Shown: piece after piece, positions 7,593 to 15,175 of the stretch
How the letters are laid out: every line of letters starts with the position of its first letter
Position numbering within the stretch: the stretch's first letter is position 1
Source of the DNA: a virus
Virus record (IMG/VR): IMGVR_UViG_3300009169_000062
Coordinates: 1 to 31,446 of that record
Direction: 5' to 3' (one strand)
DNA length: 31,446 nt
Position numbers and translations under genes: made by a program
The notes under the pieces: generated by a model
The model's input: only the letters and a program-made list of their open reading frames with translations
Databases searched by the model: none
Told to the model about the DNA's origin: nothing

Positions 7593-7605
7593 TATATAAT
7601 AAAAT
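7593..7605 (+). promoter_or_regulatory. TATATAATAAAAT motif before the protease gene
   Basis: Exact motif, 24 bases before the protease start and directly after the portal stop codon, which sits at its left edge. Confidence 0.5.
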
Positions 7606-7616
7606 AAACAATTAAT

Positions 7617-8273
7617 ATGGCAAAAAATATAGATATCGAATACAGATACTTGGAGCCTGATGTAGCAGAATGCAGAGCCCTTGAAGAAGAAAATAAAAGA
7701 TTCCTTGAAGGTCATGCTTCCGTTTTTTCCCAGAAATCTAAGTTAATATTCGAGAATGAGAGAATTTTTAATGAGATTATCGCACCTAATGCCTTCGATA
7801 ATTTGTTAAAGGATGAAAGAATAGATGTTCCTATGACATTTAACCACGAACGTGGTAGATTACTTGGAAGAACTAAATCTAATACCCTACAAATATCAAA
7901 AGATGAAAAAGGCCTCCGATTTCGAGTAGAGATTCCGAATACGACTACAGGAAATGATGTATATGAACTTGTTAAAAGAGGTGATTTATATGAAAATTCT
8001 TTTGGTTTTGTTTCTGATAGAGCAACTGATACTTGGACTAAAGATGAAAATGGCGTAAGTATAAGAACTGTTAATAACATTAAAAAATTAGTTGACATTT
8101 CTATTGTTACATCGGGTGCATATTCTAACACTGATGTAGCAGCAAGATCTTTTGAAGAACACCCAGAAGAAATAATTCCAGATGAAACTGAAAAGCTTCG
8201 TTTAGAAAAAGTAAATAAAGACCTTGAACAAATGAGAATGCACATTACTGAGTTAAAACTAAAAATTAAATAA
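7617..8273 (+). CDS. Prohead protease, HK97 family (U35)
   Basis: Encodes 218 residues. The core shows the family landmarks: LEGHASVFS near residue 30, the catalytic histidine H77 in FNHERGRLLGRT, the serine S128 in YENSFGF, and the closing DISIVTSGAYSNTDVAAR. It cleaves the N-terminal delta (scaffold) part of the capsid protein during head maturation. The C-terminal 40 residues are a charged coiled-coil. It sits directly before the capsid gene, with a 4-base gap. Confidence 0.93.
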   Translation: MAKNIDIEYRYLEPDVAECRALEEENKRFLEGHASVFSQKSKLIFENERIFNEIIAPNAFDNLLKDERIDVPMTFNHERGRLLGRTKSNTLQISKDEKGLRFRVEIPNTTTGNDVYELVKRGDLYENSFGFVSDRATDTWTKDENGVSIRTVNNIKKLVDISIVTSGAYSNTDVAARSFEEHPEEIIPDETEKLRLEKVNKDLEQMRMHITELKLKIK

Positions 8274-8277
8274 TAAT

Positions 8278-9360
8278 ATGAAAAAGATAAACGAAATGAA
8301 GGCCGAAAGAGCCGAACTTATTTCTAAGATGGAAACTATATCAAATGGTGAATCCCTTAATGATGAACTTCGCGCCGAATGGTCTGGTTACGATACCCAA
8401 GTTAAAACAATCGACAATGATATTACATTGGCTGAACGTCAAGAAGAATTAAATAAACAAGCTGTAAGGAAAGAAGAAAACATTCCTACTCCTGTCGAAG
8501 AAAGAAAATCTGTAGGCGTTCAATTTAGAGATTGGATGTTTGAAGCAGTTGAAAAGAAAGATACTCCTGCATTTCGTGCGGATCCTCTTTTATCTTCAAC
8601 AGATACTGGACTTATTAACAAAACAATTGCTCCAGGTATTGATGTTCTTAAATCGCCTGCACTTGAATTTCTAAAAAGTTTAGGAATTACATTTTTTACA
8701 GGATTAAATGGTAATCTTTGCCTTAATTCAATGGCAGAAGATACTGCAACATTCCCGGGAGAAAATACCGGTGCTGCTTCTTATAGTGCTGCACCAACTG
8801 CACTTACACTTACAGCAAGACGTGTAACACATACACAAGCAATTACAAAAGAAACACTCGCTCAAAGCAATCCTACTATCTATAATTCTATAGTTCAGAA
8901 TTTAGTTGATGGTCTTTATAATGCTGTTGCAAATGATGCATTTGATACATTACAAACAGATGCTCCAGGACAAAGACAAACTGCAGGTATTACATTTGCA
9001 GATATTGCTGCTTTGGAAGCTTCATTGTCTTATGCTAATTTAGGAACTGTTAAATTTGTAACTACTCCTGCTAATAGGGCAACATTAAAAACAACCGCAA
9101 AATTTACAGATCAAGCCGCTATTTGGGGTGAAGATAATACAGTGTTAGGTTATCCTGCATATGCTGCACCTTGTGCAAATCTATCAATGATGTATATGGG
9201 TGATTTTTCAAAATGCGTTGTTGGACAATGGGGTGGAGTAGAAATTGTAGTAGATCCTTATACAGATGCTAAGAAAGGTCTTATTAATTTAACAGCTATC
9301 GGTTTATTTGATACTGGTGTTGTAAATCAAAAGGGTCTTGTTTGGAAATCTAATGCATAA
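8278..9360 (+). CDS. Major capsid protein 1, HK97 fold, with scaffold domain
   Basis: Encodes 360 residues. Residues 1 to about 75 are a charged coiled-coil (KAERAELISKMETI...), the delta domain expected to be removed by the protease. The rest is an HK97-fold shell: N-arm with ADPLLSSTDTGLINKT, a spine and A domain with RRVTHTQAITKETLAQS, and a final DPYTDAKKGLINLT. It is paralogous along its whole shell part to the next gene. It probably forms most capsomers of the head. Confidence 0.9.
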   Translation: MKKINEMKAERAELISKMETISNGESLNDELRAEWSGYDTQVKTIDNDITLAERQEELNKQAVRKEENIPTPVEERKSVGVQFRDWMFEAVEKKDTPAFRADPLLSSTDTGLINKTIAPGIDVLKSPALEFLKSLGITFFTGLNGNLCLNSMAEDTATFPGENTGAASYSAAPTALTLTARRVTHTQAITKETLAQSNPTIYNSIVQNLVDGLYNAVANDAFDTLQTDAPGQRQTAGITFADIAALEASLSYANLGTVKFVTTPANRATLKTTAKFTDQAAIWGEDNTVLGYPAYAAPCANLSMMYMGDFSKCVVGQWGGVEIVVDPYTDAKKGLINLTAIGLFDTGVVNQKGLVWKSNA

Positions 9361-9380
9361 TAAAATAATAAATTAAATAT

Positions 9381-10295
9381 ATGAAAGAAATAAATGAAAA
9401 GCCTACTTTTAGAGATTGGCTTAAAGAAGCGGTAGATAATGGTAGATCAGCAAGTTATCGTGCAGATCCTCTTTTATCTTCAACCGATACAGGATTAATT
9501 AATAAAACTGTATTTCCAGGCATAGATACTTTAGTATCACCTGGTGAAGCATTTTTACGTCAACTTGGCGTAACATTCTTCCCTGGATTAACTGGAAATT
9601 TTGCTGTTCCTTCAATGGCAGAAGATACAGGTGCATTTGTAGTTGAATGGGGTTCAGATTATACAGTTGATGCTTGCGCAGCTTCTGCAAATATGGCACC
9701 AAGTTCACTTACTCTTGCTGCAAGAAGAGTTACTCACTCTCAAGCAATAACAAAAGAAACTTTAAATCAAAGTTCTCCTGGAGTTTATAGTGCAATTGTT
9801 CAAGCCCTTATTGATGGAATGTGGAGCGCTGTTACTTATGATTTGTTTGATAATGTACGAGTTGATTGTACAAGTTCAAATGAACATATTGTTAACGTTC
9901 CAACAGCTTCAATTAACATAACATTTACAGATTTAGTTAACATGGAAGCAAGTTTAGGTGGAAAGATTTTAACATCACCTGCTTATGTTGTAACGCCAAC
10001 AATGCGTGCATCATTAAGTACAACTGCTAAGATGACAAATCAAGAAGGAATTTTTGAAGATGGAAAGATAAATGGATATCCTGCTTATGCAGTCCCTGCA
10101 CAAAATACTACATTTACCTCATTTGGTGATTGGAGTAGAGCATGTGTTGGACAATGGGGTGTACCTGAAATAATTGTAGATCCTTATACTGATGCTAAAA
10201 AAGGACTCATAAATTTGACTATTGTAGGGTTATTCGATACTGGCGTATTTAATAAAACTGCTATTGTTAATCTTTGTGATCCATCAGTGAAATAA
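9381..10295 (+). CDS. Second capsid protein, paralogue lacking the scaffold domain
   Basis: Encodes 304 residues. After a short start (MKEINEKPTFRDWLKEAV) it aligns along the whole length with the preceding capsid protein. It shares ADPLLSSTDTGLINKT, the RRVTH.QAITKETL run and DPYTDAKKGLINLT, but it lacks the 75-residue coiled-coil front part. It may form pentons, decorate the shell, or co-assemble with capsid protein 1. The first residues, FRDW, equal a segment just after the scaffold domain of the first copy, so the duplication lost exactly the cleaved part. It ends 10 bases before a strong terminator. Confidence 0.88.
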   Translation: MKEINEKPTFRDWLKEAVDNGRSASYRADPLLSSTDTGLINKTVFPGIDTLVSPGEAFLRQLGVTFFPGLTGNFAVPSMAEDTGAFVVEWGSDYTVDACAASANMAPSSLTLAARRVTHSQAITKETLNQSSPGVYSAIVQALIDGMWSAVTYDLFDNVRVDCTSSNEHIVNVPTASINITFTDLVNMEASLGGKILTSPAYVVTPTMRASLSTTAKMTNQEGIFEDGKINGYPAYAVPAQNTTFTSFGDWSRACVGQWGVPEIIVDPYTDAKKGLINLTIVGLFDTGVFNKTAIVNLCDPSVK

Positions 10296-10305
10296 ATTTT
10301 AACAT

Positions 10306-10330
10306 AAAGGGAGGAAAATCTCCTCCCTTT
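10306..10330 (+). terminator. Intrinsic terminator after the capsid genes
   Basis: A 10-bp stem AAAGGGAGGA/TCCTCCCTTT with a 5-base loop, followed by further Ts. It lies 10 bases after the second capsid stop. It would cut transcription after the highly expressed capsid genes, giving them a higher mRNA level than the downstream neck genes. Confidence 0.85.
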
Positions 10331-10352
10331 TTTAATAAAATAATATTTTTAG

Positions 10353-10913
10353 ATGAATATTGCTAATTTACTTCCTGATTATCAAATAACAAAAACAATA
10401 GATTCATATCCATTATCCTTAGATATGATAAAAAGACATCTTCGTTTAGATAATGATTTTGTAGATGATGATGATTATATTATGGAATTGCTTTATGCTG
10501 CTACTCAAATGGCAGAAAATTTTGTTGGACATGCAATTGCTAAAACTTTAAATGTTTTAAGAATTGATGATTTTGAAGATGATTGGGTTCAAATAATGGA
10601 AGGAAATTTTATTTCTGTAGTTAGTGTTACAAATTCTGCAGGAGGTTCTTTAGGTACTGTTCACCAAACATCAAAACATTATGATTATTTTACTATTGAA
10701 TGGGATTCACCTATTCAAGCAGATCCTATTACAATAACATTTTATACTGGTTATGATACTACAAATGAAATACCTGTGTTATTGAAACAAGCAATACTTA
10801 TAGGAATAGCAGATTTTTATGATAATCATCGTTCAAGTTTGAATTGGAATGGAGTTCAAGATAGTAAAATATTTGAACGCATTTTACAACAATATCAAAG
10901 TTATAGATTCTAA
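10353..10913 (+). CDS. Head-tail connector, gp6/Gp8-like
   Basis: Encodes 186 residues. The N-terminal part has the connector helix pattern LSLDMIKRHLRLDNDFVDDDDYIMELLYAATQMAENFVG, in which an acidic patch follows a helix with H-L-R-L. It ends in an ADFYDNH..S helix. This family forms the adaptor ring under the portal. Its stop overlaps the next start (TAATG). Confidence 0.88.
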   Translation: MNIANLLPDYQITKTIDSYPLSLDMIKRHLRLDNDFVDDDDYIMELLYAATQMAENFVGHAIAKTLNVLRIDDFEDDWVQIMEGNFISVVSVTNSAGGSLGTVHQTSKHYDYFTIEWDSPIQADPITITFYTGYDTTNEIPVLLKQAILIGIADFYDNHRSSLNWNGVQDSKIFERILQQYQSYRF

Positions 10914-11239
10914 TGAGTAATGTAAATGATTTAAGAACACTTATAGAAGTGTGGAAATATGATTATTCTGACAATACAGGTGGTACACCAATAGAAACAT
11001 TTAAATTATATCGTAAAAAATATGCTAATTTAAAAGTTAATAGTGGAAACACAGAAAATACTGAACTTGGAAAATTGCCTAATACAAATGTGACTTTTAT
11101 TGTAAGATATGATAATACTATTGATTATAGATGTCAAATAAAATACAATTCAAAATTCTATGAAATTACACATATTGAAATCATAGATAGAAAAGCTTGG
11201 ATGAAGTTACAAACAACAGTATACAATGAAAGAATTTAG
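10913..11239 (+). CDS. Head closure protein, SPP1 gp16-like
   Basis: Encodes 108 residues with the beta-barrel pattern of head-closure proteins (Phage_H_T_join): IEVWKYD at the front, Y-K-Y-A-N in the middle, and the closing YNSKFYEITHIEIIDRKAWMKLQTT. It plugs the connector after packaging and joins head to tail. Its place after the connector gene supports this. Confidence 0.85.
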   Translation: MSNVNDLRTLIEVWKYDYSDNTGGTPIETFKLYRKKYANLKVNSGNTENTELGKLPNTNVTFIVRYDNTIDYRCQIKYNSKFYEITHIEIIDRKAWMKLQTTVYNERI

Positions 11240-11303
11240 GCATTCTGAATGGCAAAAGATGGCCCGAGATGAATCGAAACATAAAAGTAATATGATACCT
11301 TAA
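11226..11303 (+). CDS. Possible 25-residue protein
   Basis: A short frame overlapping the 3' end of the head-closure gene by 14 bases and stopping 2 bases before the next start. It encodes 25 charged residues (MKEFRHSEWQKMARDESKHK...). It fills an otherwise unused 66-base gap between tightly packed genes. There is no homology evidence, so confidence is low. Confidence 0.25.
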   Translation: MKEFRHSEWQKMARDESKHKSNMIP

Positions 11304-11305
11304 CA

Positions 11306-11761
11306 ATGGAACAATTTAAGATAGATGGCCTAAAAGAAGTGGAAGAAGCATTAAAAGAACTTCCTATAAAAATGCAAGCATCTGTTTATAGAGCTGCTAA
11401 TAGAAAAGCTGTTAAAAGATTCATTGTAGATAACATAAGAAGCGCAATAAATTATTCCGAAAAAACAGAAAAAAATGTTACAGTTATTAATGATAGAAGT
11501 GATCCTACTGCAGTTTATGGAGGTGTTACTTCAGATTCATTTTACTTAAGATTTGCTGATAGAGGAACTGCTTCAAGACAAACATTAAAAGGAGCAAATA
11601 GAGGAGCAATAGTAGGCAAAAATCAAATACAACCTATAATTGAAGGAAATGTAGATAATATTATCAAATATATGAATGAAGAATTAGGAAATGATGTAGT
11701 TCAAATACTTGAAAAAAGAATAAAAAGCACAGGAAAAGCAATATCAAAATTAAATTTATAA
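11306..11761 (+). CDS. Neck/tail completion protein, HK97 gp10-like
   Basis: Encodes 151 residues. The pattern FKIDGLKEVEEALKELP, a helix with AANRKAV, and the late RFADRGTASR run match the HK97 gp10 family. These proteins join head and tail at the neck. It is placed between the head-closure and tail-terminator genes, the expected order. Confidence 0.88.
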   Translation: MEQFKIDGLKEVEEALKELPIKMQASVYRAANRKAVKRFIVDNIRSAINYSEKTEKNVTVINDRSDPTAVYGGVTSDSFYLRFADRGTASRQTLKGANRGAIVGKNQIQPIIEGNVDNIIKYMNEELGNDVVQILEKRIKSTGKAISKLNL

Positions 11762-11762
11762 A

Positions 11763-12152
11763 ATGTCATTTATAACCAATTTTAAAACAATAATTGAAGG
11801 TGATGCAAGTATTAATAATATTTTGTCTGGAGGCATAAAATTTGATCATCTTCCTGAAGATTTTGATATTTCAAAAAGCTGGTTAGTATGGAATTACAGA
11901 GTATCTTCACAAAATGATTCATTAAGTACAAACAATTGTTATACAGTATATTCAATTCCAATAACAGTTACGGCAACAGATAGTGTAGTAATGAATAATA
12001 TATGTGATTTAGTAATTACATATTTAAATAATAAAACAACAGCAAATTTTCCAGATATACATTTATTATCCGATTCAAAAATAACAACTTTATCACGACA
12101 AGCTAATGCTTATCAAAATGCACTTGAATTCGAAGCGATATATTTGGAATAA
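11763..12152 (+). CDS. Tail terminator, gp17/DUF3168-like
   Basis: Encodes 129 residues of alternating strands and helices with late beta strands (ALEFEAIYLE). Its size, fold pattern and position (after the gp10-like gene and just before the major tail protein) indicate the tail terminator ring, which stops tail polymerisation and joins the head. Confidence 0.75.
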   Translation: MSFITNFKTIIEGDASINNILSGGIKFDHLPEDFDISKSWLVWNYRVSSQNDSLSTNNCYTVYSIPITVTATDSVVMNNICDLVITYLNNKTTANFPDIHLLSDSKITTLSRQANAYQNALEFEAIYLE

Positions 12153-12159
12153 AGATAAA

Positions 12160-12173
12160 TATATAATAAAAAT
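12160..12173 (+). promoter_or_regulatory. TATATAATAAAAAT motif before the major tail protein gene
   Basis: Five As instead of four, 36 bases before the start at 12196. It shares the larger AAAGATAAATATATAATAAA context with the portal upstream region. Confidence 0.45.
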
Positions 12174-12195
12174 AACTTAAAATAAATTATACAAA

Positions 12196-12618
12196 ATGAG
12201 TACACCACTTTTTAGTAAACAATGTTCGATTGTATTTGATACATCAACACTTGGATGCGCACAAGATTTTTCTCTTGCAGTTAATAAAGACATGATTGAA
12301 ATAGCATGCTTAGGTTCTACAGGAGCAAAACAAAATGTGCCTGATATGTATGGTTGGACTTTATCATTCTCGGGAATGGTTATAACAACTACTACAAAAG
12401 GAACAAATTATGGATATGATAATTTAATGGATAATCTTATTTCTTCAACAGATGCTTCATTATCAGTTTATATTCTTCCTGATGTTAGTACACAGGTATA
12501 TTATTCAGGTTATGGTTACTTATCATCAATAACAATGGATGGCGGAGTTGGTTCTGCAGTAACTTATTCTGGAGAAGTAGCAGGTTCAAGTCCTTTAGTT
12601 AAGAAAACCACAGCTTAA
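12196..12618 (+). CDS. Major tail protein
   Basis: Encodes 140 residues, mostly beta. The pattern FDTSTLGCAQDFSLAVNKDMIEI (as FDTSTL and then INKDMIEIACLG-like runs) and a late SVYILPD..T..YYSGYGYL followed by GGVGSAVTYSGEVAGSS is that of siphovirus tail tube proteins. It polymerises to form the tail tube. Its upstream motif and separate position suggest its own transcription start. Confidence 0.85.
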   Translation: MSTPLFSKQCSIVFDTSTLGCAQDFSLAVNKDMIEIACLGSTGAKQNVPDMYGWTLSFSGMVITTTTKGTNYGYDNLMDNLISSTDASLSVYILPDVSTQVYYSGYGYLSSITMDGGVGSAVTYSGEVAGSSPLVKKTTA

Positions 12619-12630
12619 TTCTAACATAAT

Positions 12631-12954
12631 ATGGTAGAATTTATCACATACAAAGGTGAGAAATACCCCATTCGAGTCTCGTATTACGTTCTAATGATGG
12701 CTCAAAAGGAAAGTGGTGTGTCTTTAGAAGAACTTGAAAAGAATTTTGAATCTCAACAATCAATTCTTTGGTATTCATTAATAGCGGGTCATCACATGGC
12801 TAATAAAGATCTTACATTAAAACGTGAAGATATGATGTGGGTACTTGATGAATGTTATTTAGAATATCAAAAGATTATATTTGGTTTTGCAAATTCTATC
12901 ATAAAAATGCAAGAAGAAATAGTACAAGAATCGAAAGACGATAAAAAAAAATAA
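12631..12954 (+). CDS. Tail assembly chaperone (upstream frame)
   Basis: Encodes 107 residues, helical, with the run SYYVLMMAQKESGVSLEELEK typical of the first frame of siphovirus assembly chaperones. It ends in a run of lysines encoded by nine As. It binds the tape measure protein and recruits tail tube subunits. A -1 slip at the A-run would extend it into the second frame, as in lambda G/GT. Confidence 0.82.
   Translation: MVEFITYKGEKYPIRVSYYVLMMAQKESGVSLEELEKNFESQQSILWYSLIAGHHMANKDLTLKREDMMWVLDECYLEYQKIIFGFANSIIKMQEEIVQESKDDKKK
12943..12951 (+). other. Slippery A-run, probable -1 frameshift site
   Basis: Nine consecutive As end the first chaperone frame: codons AAA AAA AAA then TAA. The second frame is open from 12945 and has no good ATG, so a -1 slip would read on as ...KKI NNIEEIFVWISSKL into the second frame. 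Both the shift direction and the location match the lambda G/GT type of control. Confidence 0.75.
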
Positions 12955-12998
12955 ATAATATTGAAGAAATCTTTGTTTGGATCTCTTCTAAATTAAAT

Positions 12999-13331
12999 TT
13001 GCAGCCGAAAGAATTTCTGGAATATACACCAGCAGAACTTTCGGCTATTCTTTTTTATCATGATAAGAATGAAGACGAAAGAATGAAAATAGAATGGGAA
13101 AGAACACGTATTCAAACTTATTTTCTTATTAGTATACAATTAACAAAGAAAAATAAAATCTCTTATACTAAATTTCGTAAAGATATTTGGCCATTCATAT
13201 GGGAAGAAAATAAAGAAATAAATGAAAACCCAGAAGAAGGATTAATGAATATTGATCAATGGAATAATCTTTTCAATAAACCTGTAATTTCTGCAAAAGA
13301 AATAGGACTCAATGAAGATTTAAAAATATAA
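12999..13331 (+). CDS. Tail assembly chaperone (downstream, frameshifted part)
   Basis: 110 residues from a TTG, but the frame is open further upstream to 12945. The upstream codons give NNIEEIFVWISSKLN, which fits the helical LQPKEFLEYTPAELSAIL that follows. The PKEF..YTPAEL pattern is that of the T part of GT-type chaperones. It is probably made only as a fusion to the upstream frame, at a fixed ratio, and guides the tape measure. The TTG start is unlikely to be used. Confidence 0.75.
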   Translation: MQPKEFLEYTPAELSAILFYHDKNEDERMKIEWERTRIQTYFLISIQLTKKNKISYTKFRKDIWPFIWEENKEINENPEEGLMNIDQWNNLFNKPVISAKEIGLNEDLKI

Positions 13332-13333
13332 AA

Positions 13334-13347
13334 TATATAATAAAAAT
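13334..13347 (+). promoter_or_regulatory. TATATAATAAAAAT motif before the tape measure gene
   Basis: Starts 25 bases before the tape measure start, directly after the chaperone stop. Confidence 0.45.
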
Positions 13348-13358
13348 AACTATTTAAT

Positions 13359-15173
13359 ATGGCAAAAAACGTCCTTGCAGATCTCGTATTAAGGCTTTCC
13401 GCAAATAGTGCAGAATTATCTAAAGGAATTGCCAATGCAAATAAAAGTCTTGGTAGTTTAGAAAAAGGTGTTAAAAATGTTGGGGGTCAAGTTGTAGGCG
13501 CTATGGCAAAAATGGGTGGCGCATTTTTTGCTATTGGTGGTGCTGTAGATTTTTTCAAAGGAGCGATGAATTCTACAGGAAAAACCGCAGATGCCTTTGC
13601 TGCAACTATTGAAGGTATCAAACAAGGTTTTGATGCAGTTAAAAGAGCAGTTGCAACATTAGATTTTAAAGATTTTATTAAAAATGTAAAGTCTGCGATT
13701 GATGAAGGAAGAAGATATGCCGAAAATCTTGATGATTTAGATGAAAAGACAAGACGATTAAAAATTGCGGAAGCAGACGCAACAGCAAAAATATTAGAAC
13801 AAACAAAAATACAAAGAAGTGCTAAATCTACAAATGATGAAAAAATTGCAGCTGGAAAAGAAATTATTAGATTAGAAGAAGAACTTGCAGGTATACGTAC
13901 TGGTATTGCACAACAAGCATATGATAATGAAATAACAAATATTGCTTCAATAACAAAATTAACAAATAAAGAAGTAGAAGCATATTTAAGAGGTGAAAAA
14001 GCAATAGTAGATAATATTGCAGCAGGAGAAACTTATAATGATGCTTTAAAGGAAAGATCTACTATATTAAAAACAGTTGCAAATGCAGGAGGATGGACAA
14101 AAGAACAAACAGCACGTTTTAGTGAATTAACAAAAATTACACAAGGCGCAACAGAAGAAACAAAGCGTTTTGCATTTGCTGCAAAGGCAATGGCGGATGA
14201 TCCTAAATTAAATCTTGCAGTTGAAAAATATGTAGAATTACAAGGCGCAAAAAATTCTGCAACTGAAAAAACATTAAGAACAAGTTTAAGATTAGATTCT
14301 GTAGAAGAAAAAATTGCAGATGGAATAGAAAAAGCTGGCGAAAAAGCGGCAGAAGCAGCACTAAGAACAGACAAATATACAACATCTTTAGGTAAATTAT
14401 CAGCAATGTTAGTGGCAATGCCACTTGCAGATAAACAAGAAATGCTTGCAGGCATTAAAGGTGTAATTCCTAAAATTCCTGCAATGCCTTCATTATCAAA
14501 AACAACATTTGGAGCAAATGCGCCTGGTATTATAGCACCTACACAAAATACGCAGGAAAATATTGATAAAATAATAGAAACAAATAAACAAATTGAAGCA
14601 GGAATTATTGTAGCAGAAGAATATGAAAGTGCTTGGACTACTTCTTTAAATAACATTAACAAAGGTTTAACTACTGCTTCTATGGCTTTTACAGCATTTT
14701 CAGATTTGCAAACAAGTTTAATGAATAGAGAATTAGTTGCAGCTGGAAATAATGAATCTAAAAAAGAAGAAATTCGTAAAAAATATGCTAAAAAGCAAAA
14801 AGCTGGCGCAATAGCGCAGGCTGTAATAAATGGTGCATTAGCAGTTACCAATATGATGGCTAATGTTCCTTTGTCTGCTTTAAATCCTTTAACATGGGTA
14901 GGAATAGGAGTAGCTGCAGCAGCAACAGCAGCTCAGGTTGCGCTTATAGCTTCACAACCTTTAGCAAAAGGTGGACTTGCATATGGTTCTACATTAGCCA
15001 CTGTTGGAGAATATCCTGGAGCTCGATTTAATCCTGAAGTTATAGCTCCTTTAAGTGATCTTAGAGATCTTTTAGGAAGTGCAACATTAGGTGGAGAAGT
15101 AAGATTTGTCATTGAACAAAATCAATTGGTTGGAATACTTGACAAGTATAATAAAAAGAACATATATTTCTAA
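13359..15173 (+). CDS. Tape measure protein
   Basis: Encodes 604 residues. The N-terminus (LADLVLRLSANSAELSKGIANANKSLGSL) is the standard tape measure opening. A long helical middle follows. Near residues 485-540 is a hydrophobic Ala-rich part (AGAIAQAVINGALAV and GIGVAAAATAAQVALIAS) that can cross the membrane for DNA entry. It sets tail length. By the usual rule of about 1.5 angstrom per residue, a tail of roughly 90 nm is expected. It sits directly after the chaperones. Confidence 0.9.
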   Translation: MAKNVLADLVLRLSANSAELSKGIANANKSLGSLEKGVKNVGGQVVGAMAKMGGAFFAIGGAVDFFKGAMNSTGKTADAFAATIEGIKQGFDAVKRAVATLDFKDFIKNVKSAIDEGRRYAENLDDLDEKTRRLKIAEADATAKILEQTKIQRSAKSTNDEKIAAGKEIIRLEEELAGIRTGIAQQAYDNEITNIASITKLTNKEVEAYLRGEKAIVDNIAAGETYNDALKERSTILKTVANAGGWTKEQTARFSELTKITQGATEETKRFAFAAKAMADDPKLNLAVEKYVELQGAKNSATEKTLRTSLRLDSVEEKIADGIEKAGEKAAEAALRTDKYTTSLGKLSAMLVAMPLADKQEMLAGIKGVIPKIPAMPSLSKTTFGANAPGIIAPTQNTQENIDKIIETNKQIEAGIIVAEEYESAWTTSLNNINKGLTTASMAFTAFSDLQTSLMNRELVAAGNNESKKEEIRKKYAKKQKAGAIAQAVINGALAVTNMMANVPLSALNPLTWVGIGVAAAATAAQVALIASQPLAKGGLAYGSTLATVGEYPGARFNPEVIAPLSDLRDLLGSATLGGEVRFVIEQNQLVGILDKYNKKNIYF

Positions 15174-15175
15174 AC

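Noticed and set aside
14033-14851. Long minus-strand frame within the tape measure gene
   Set aside because: It is a shadow of the Ala- and Lys-rich tape measure codons; no start context or domain supports it.
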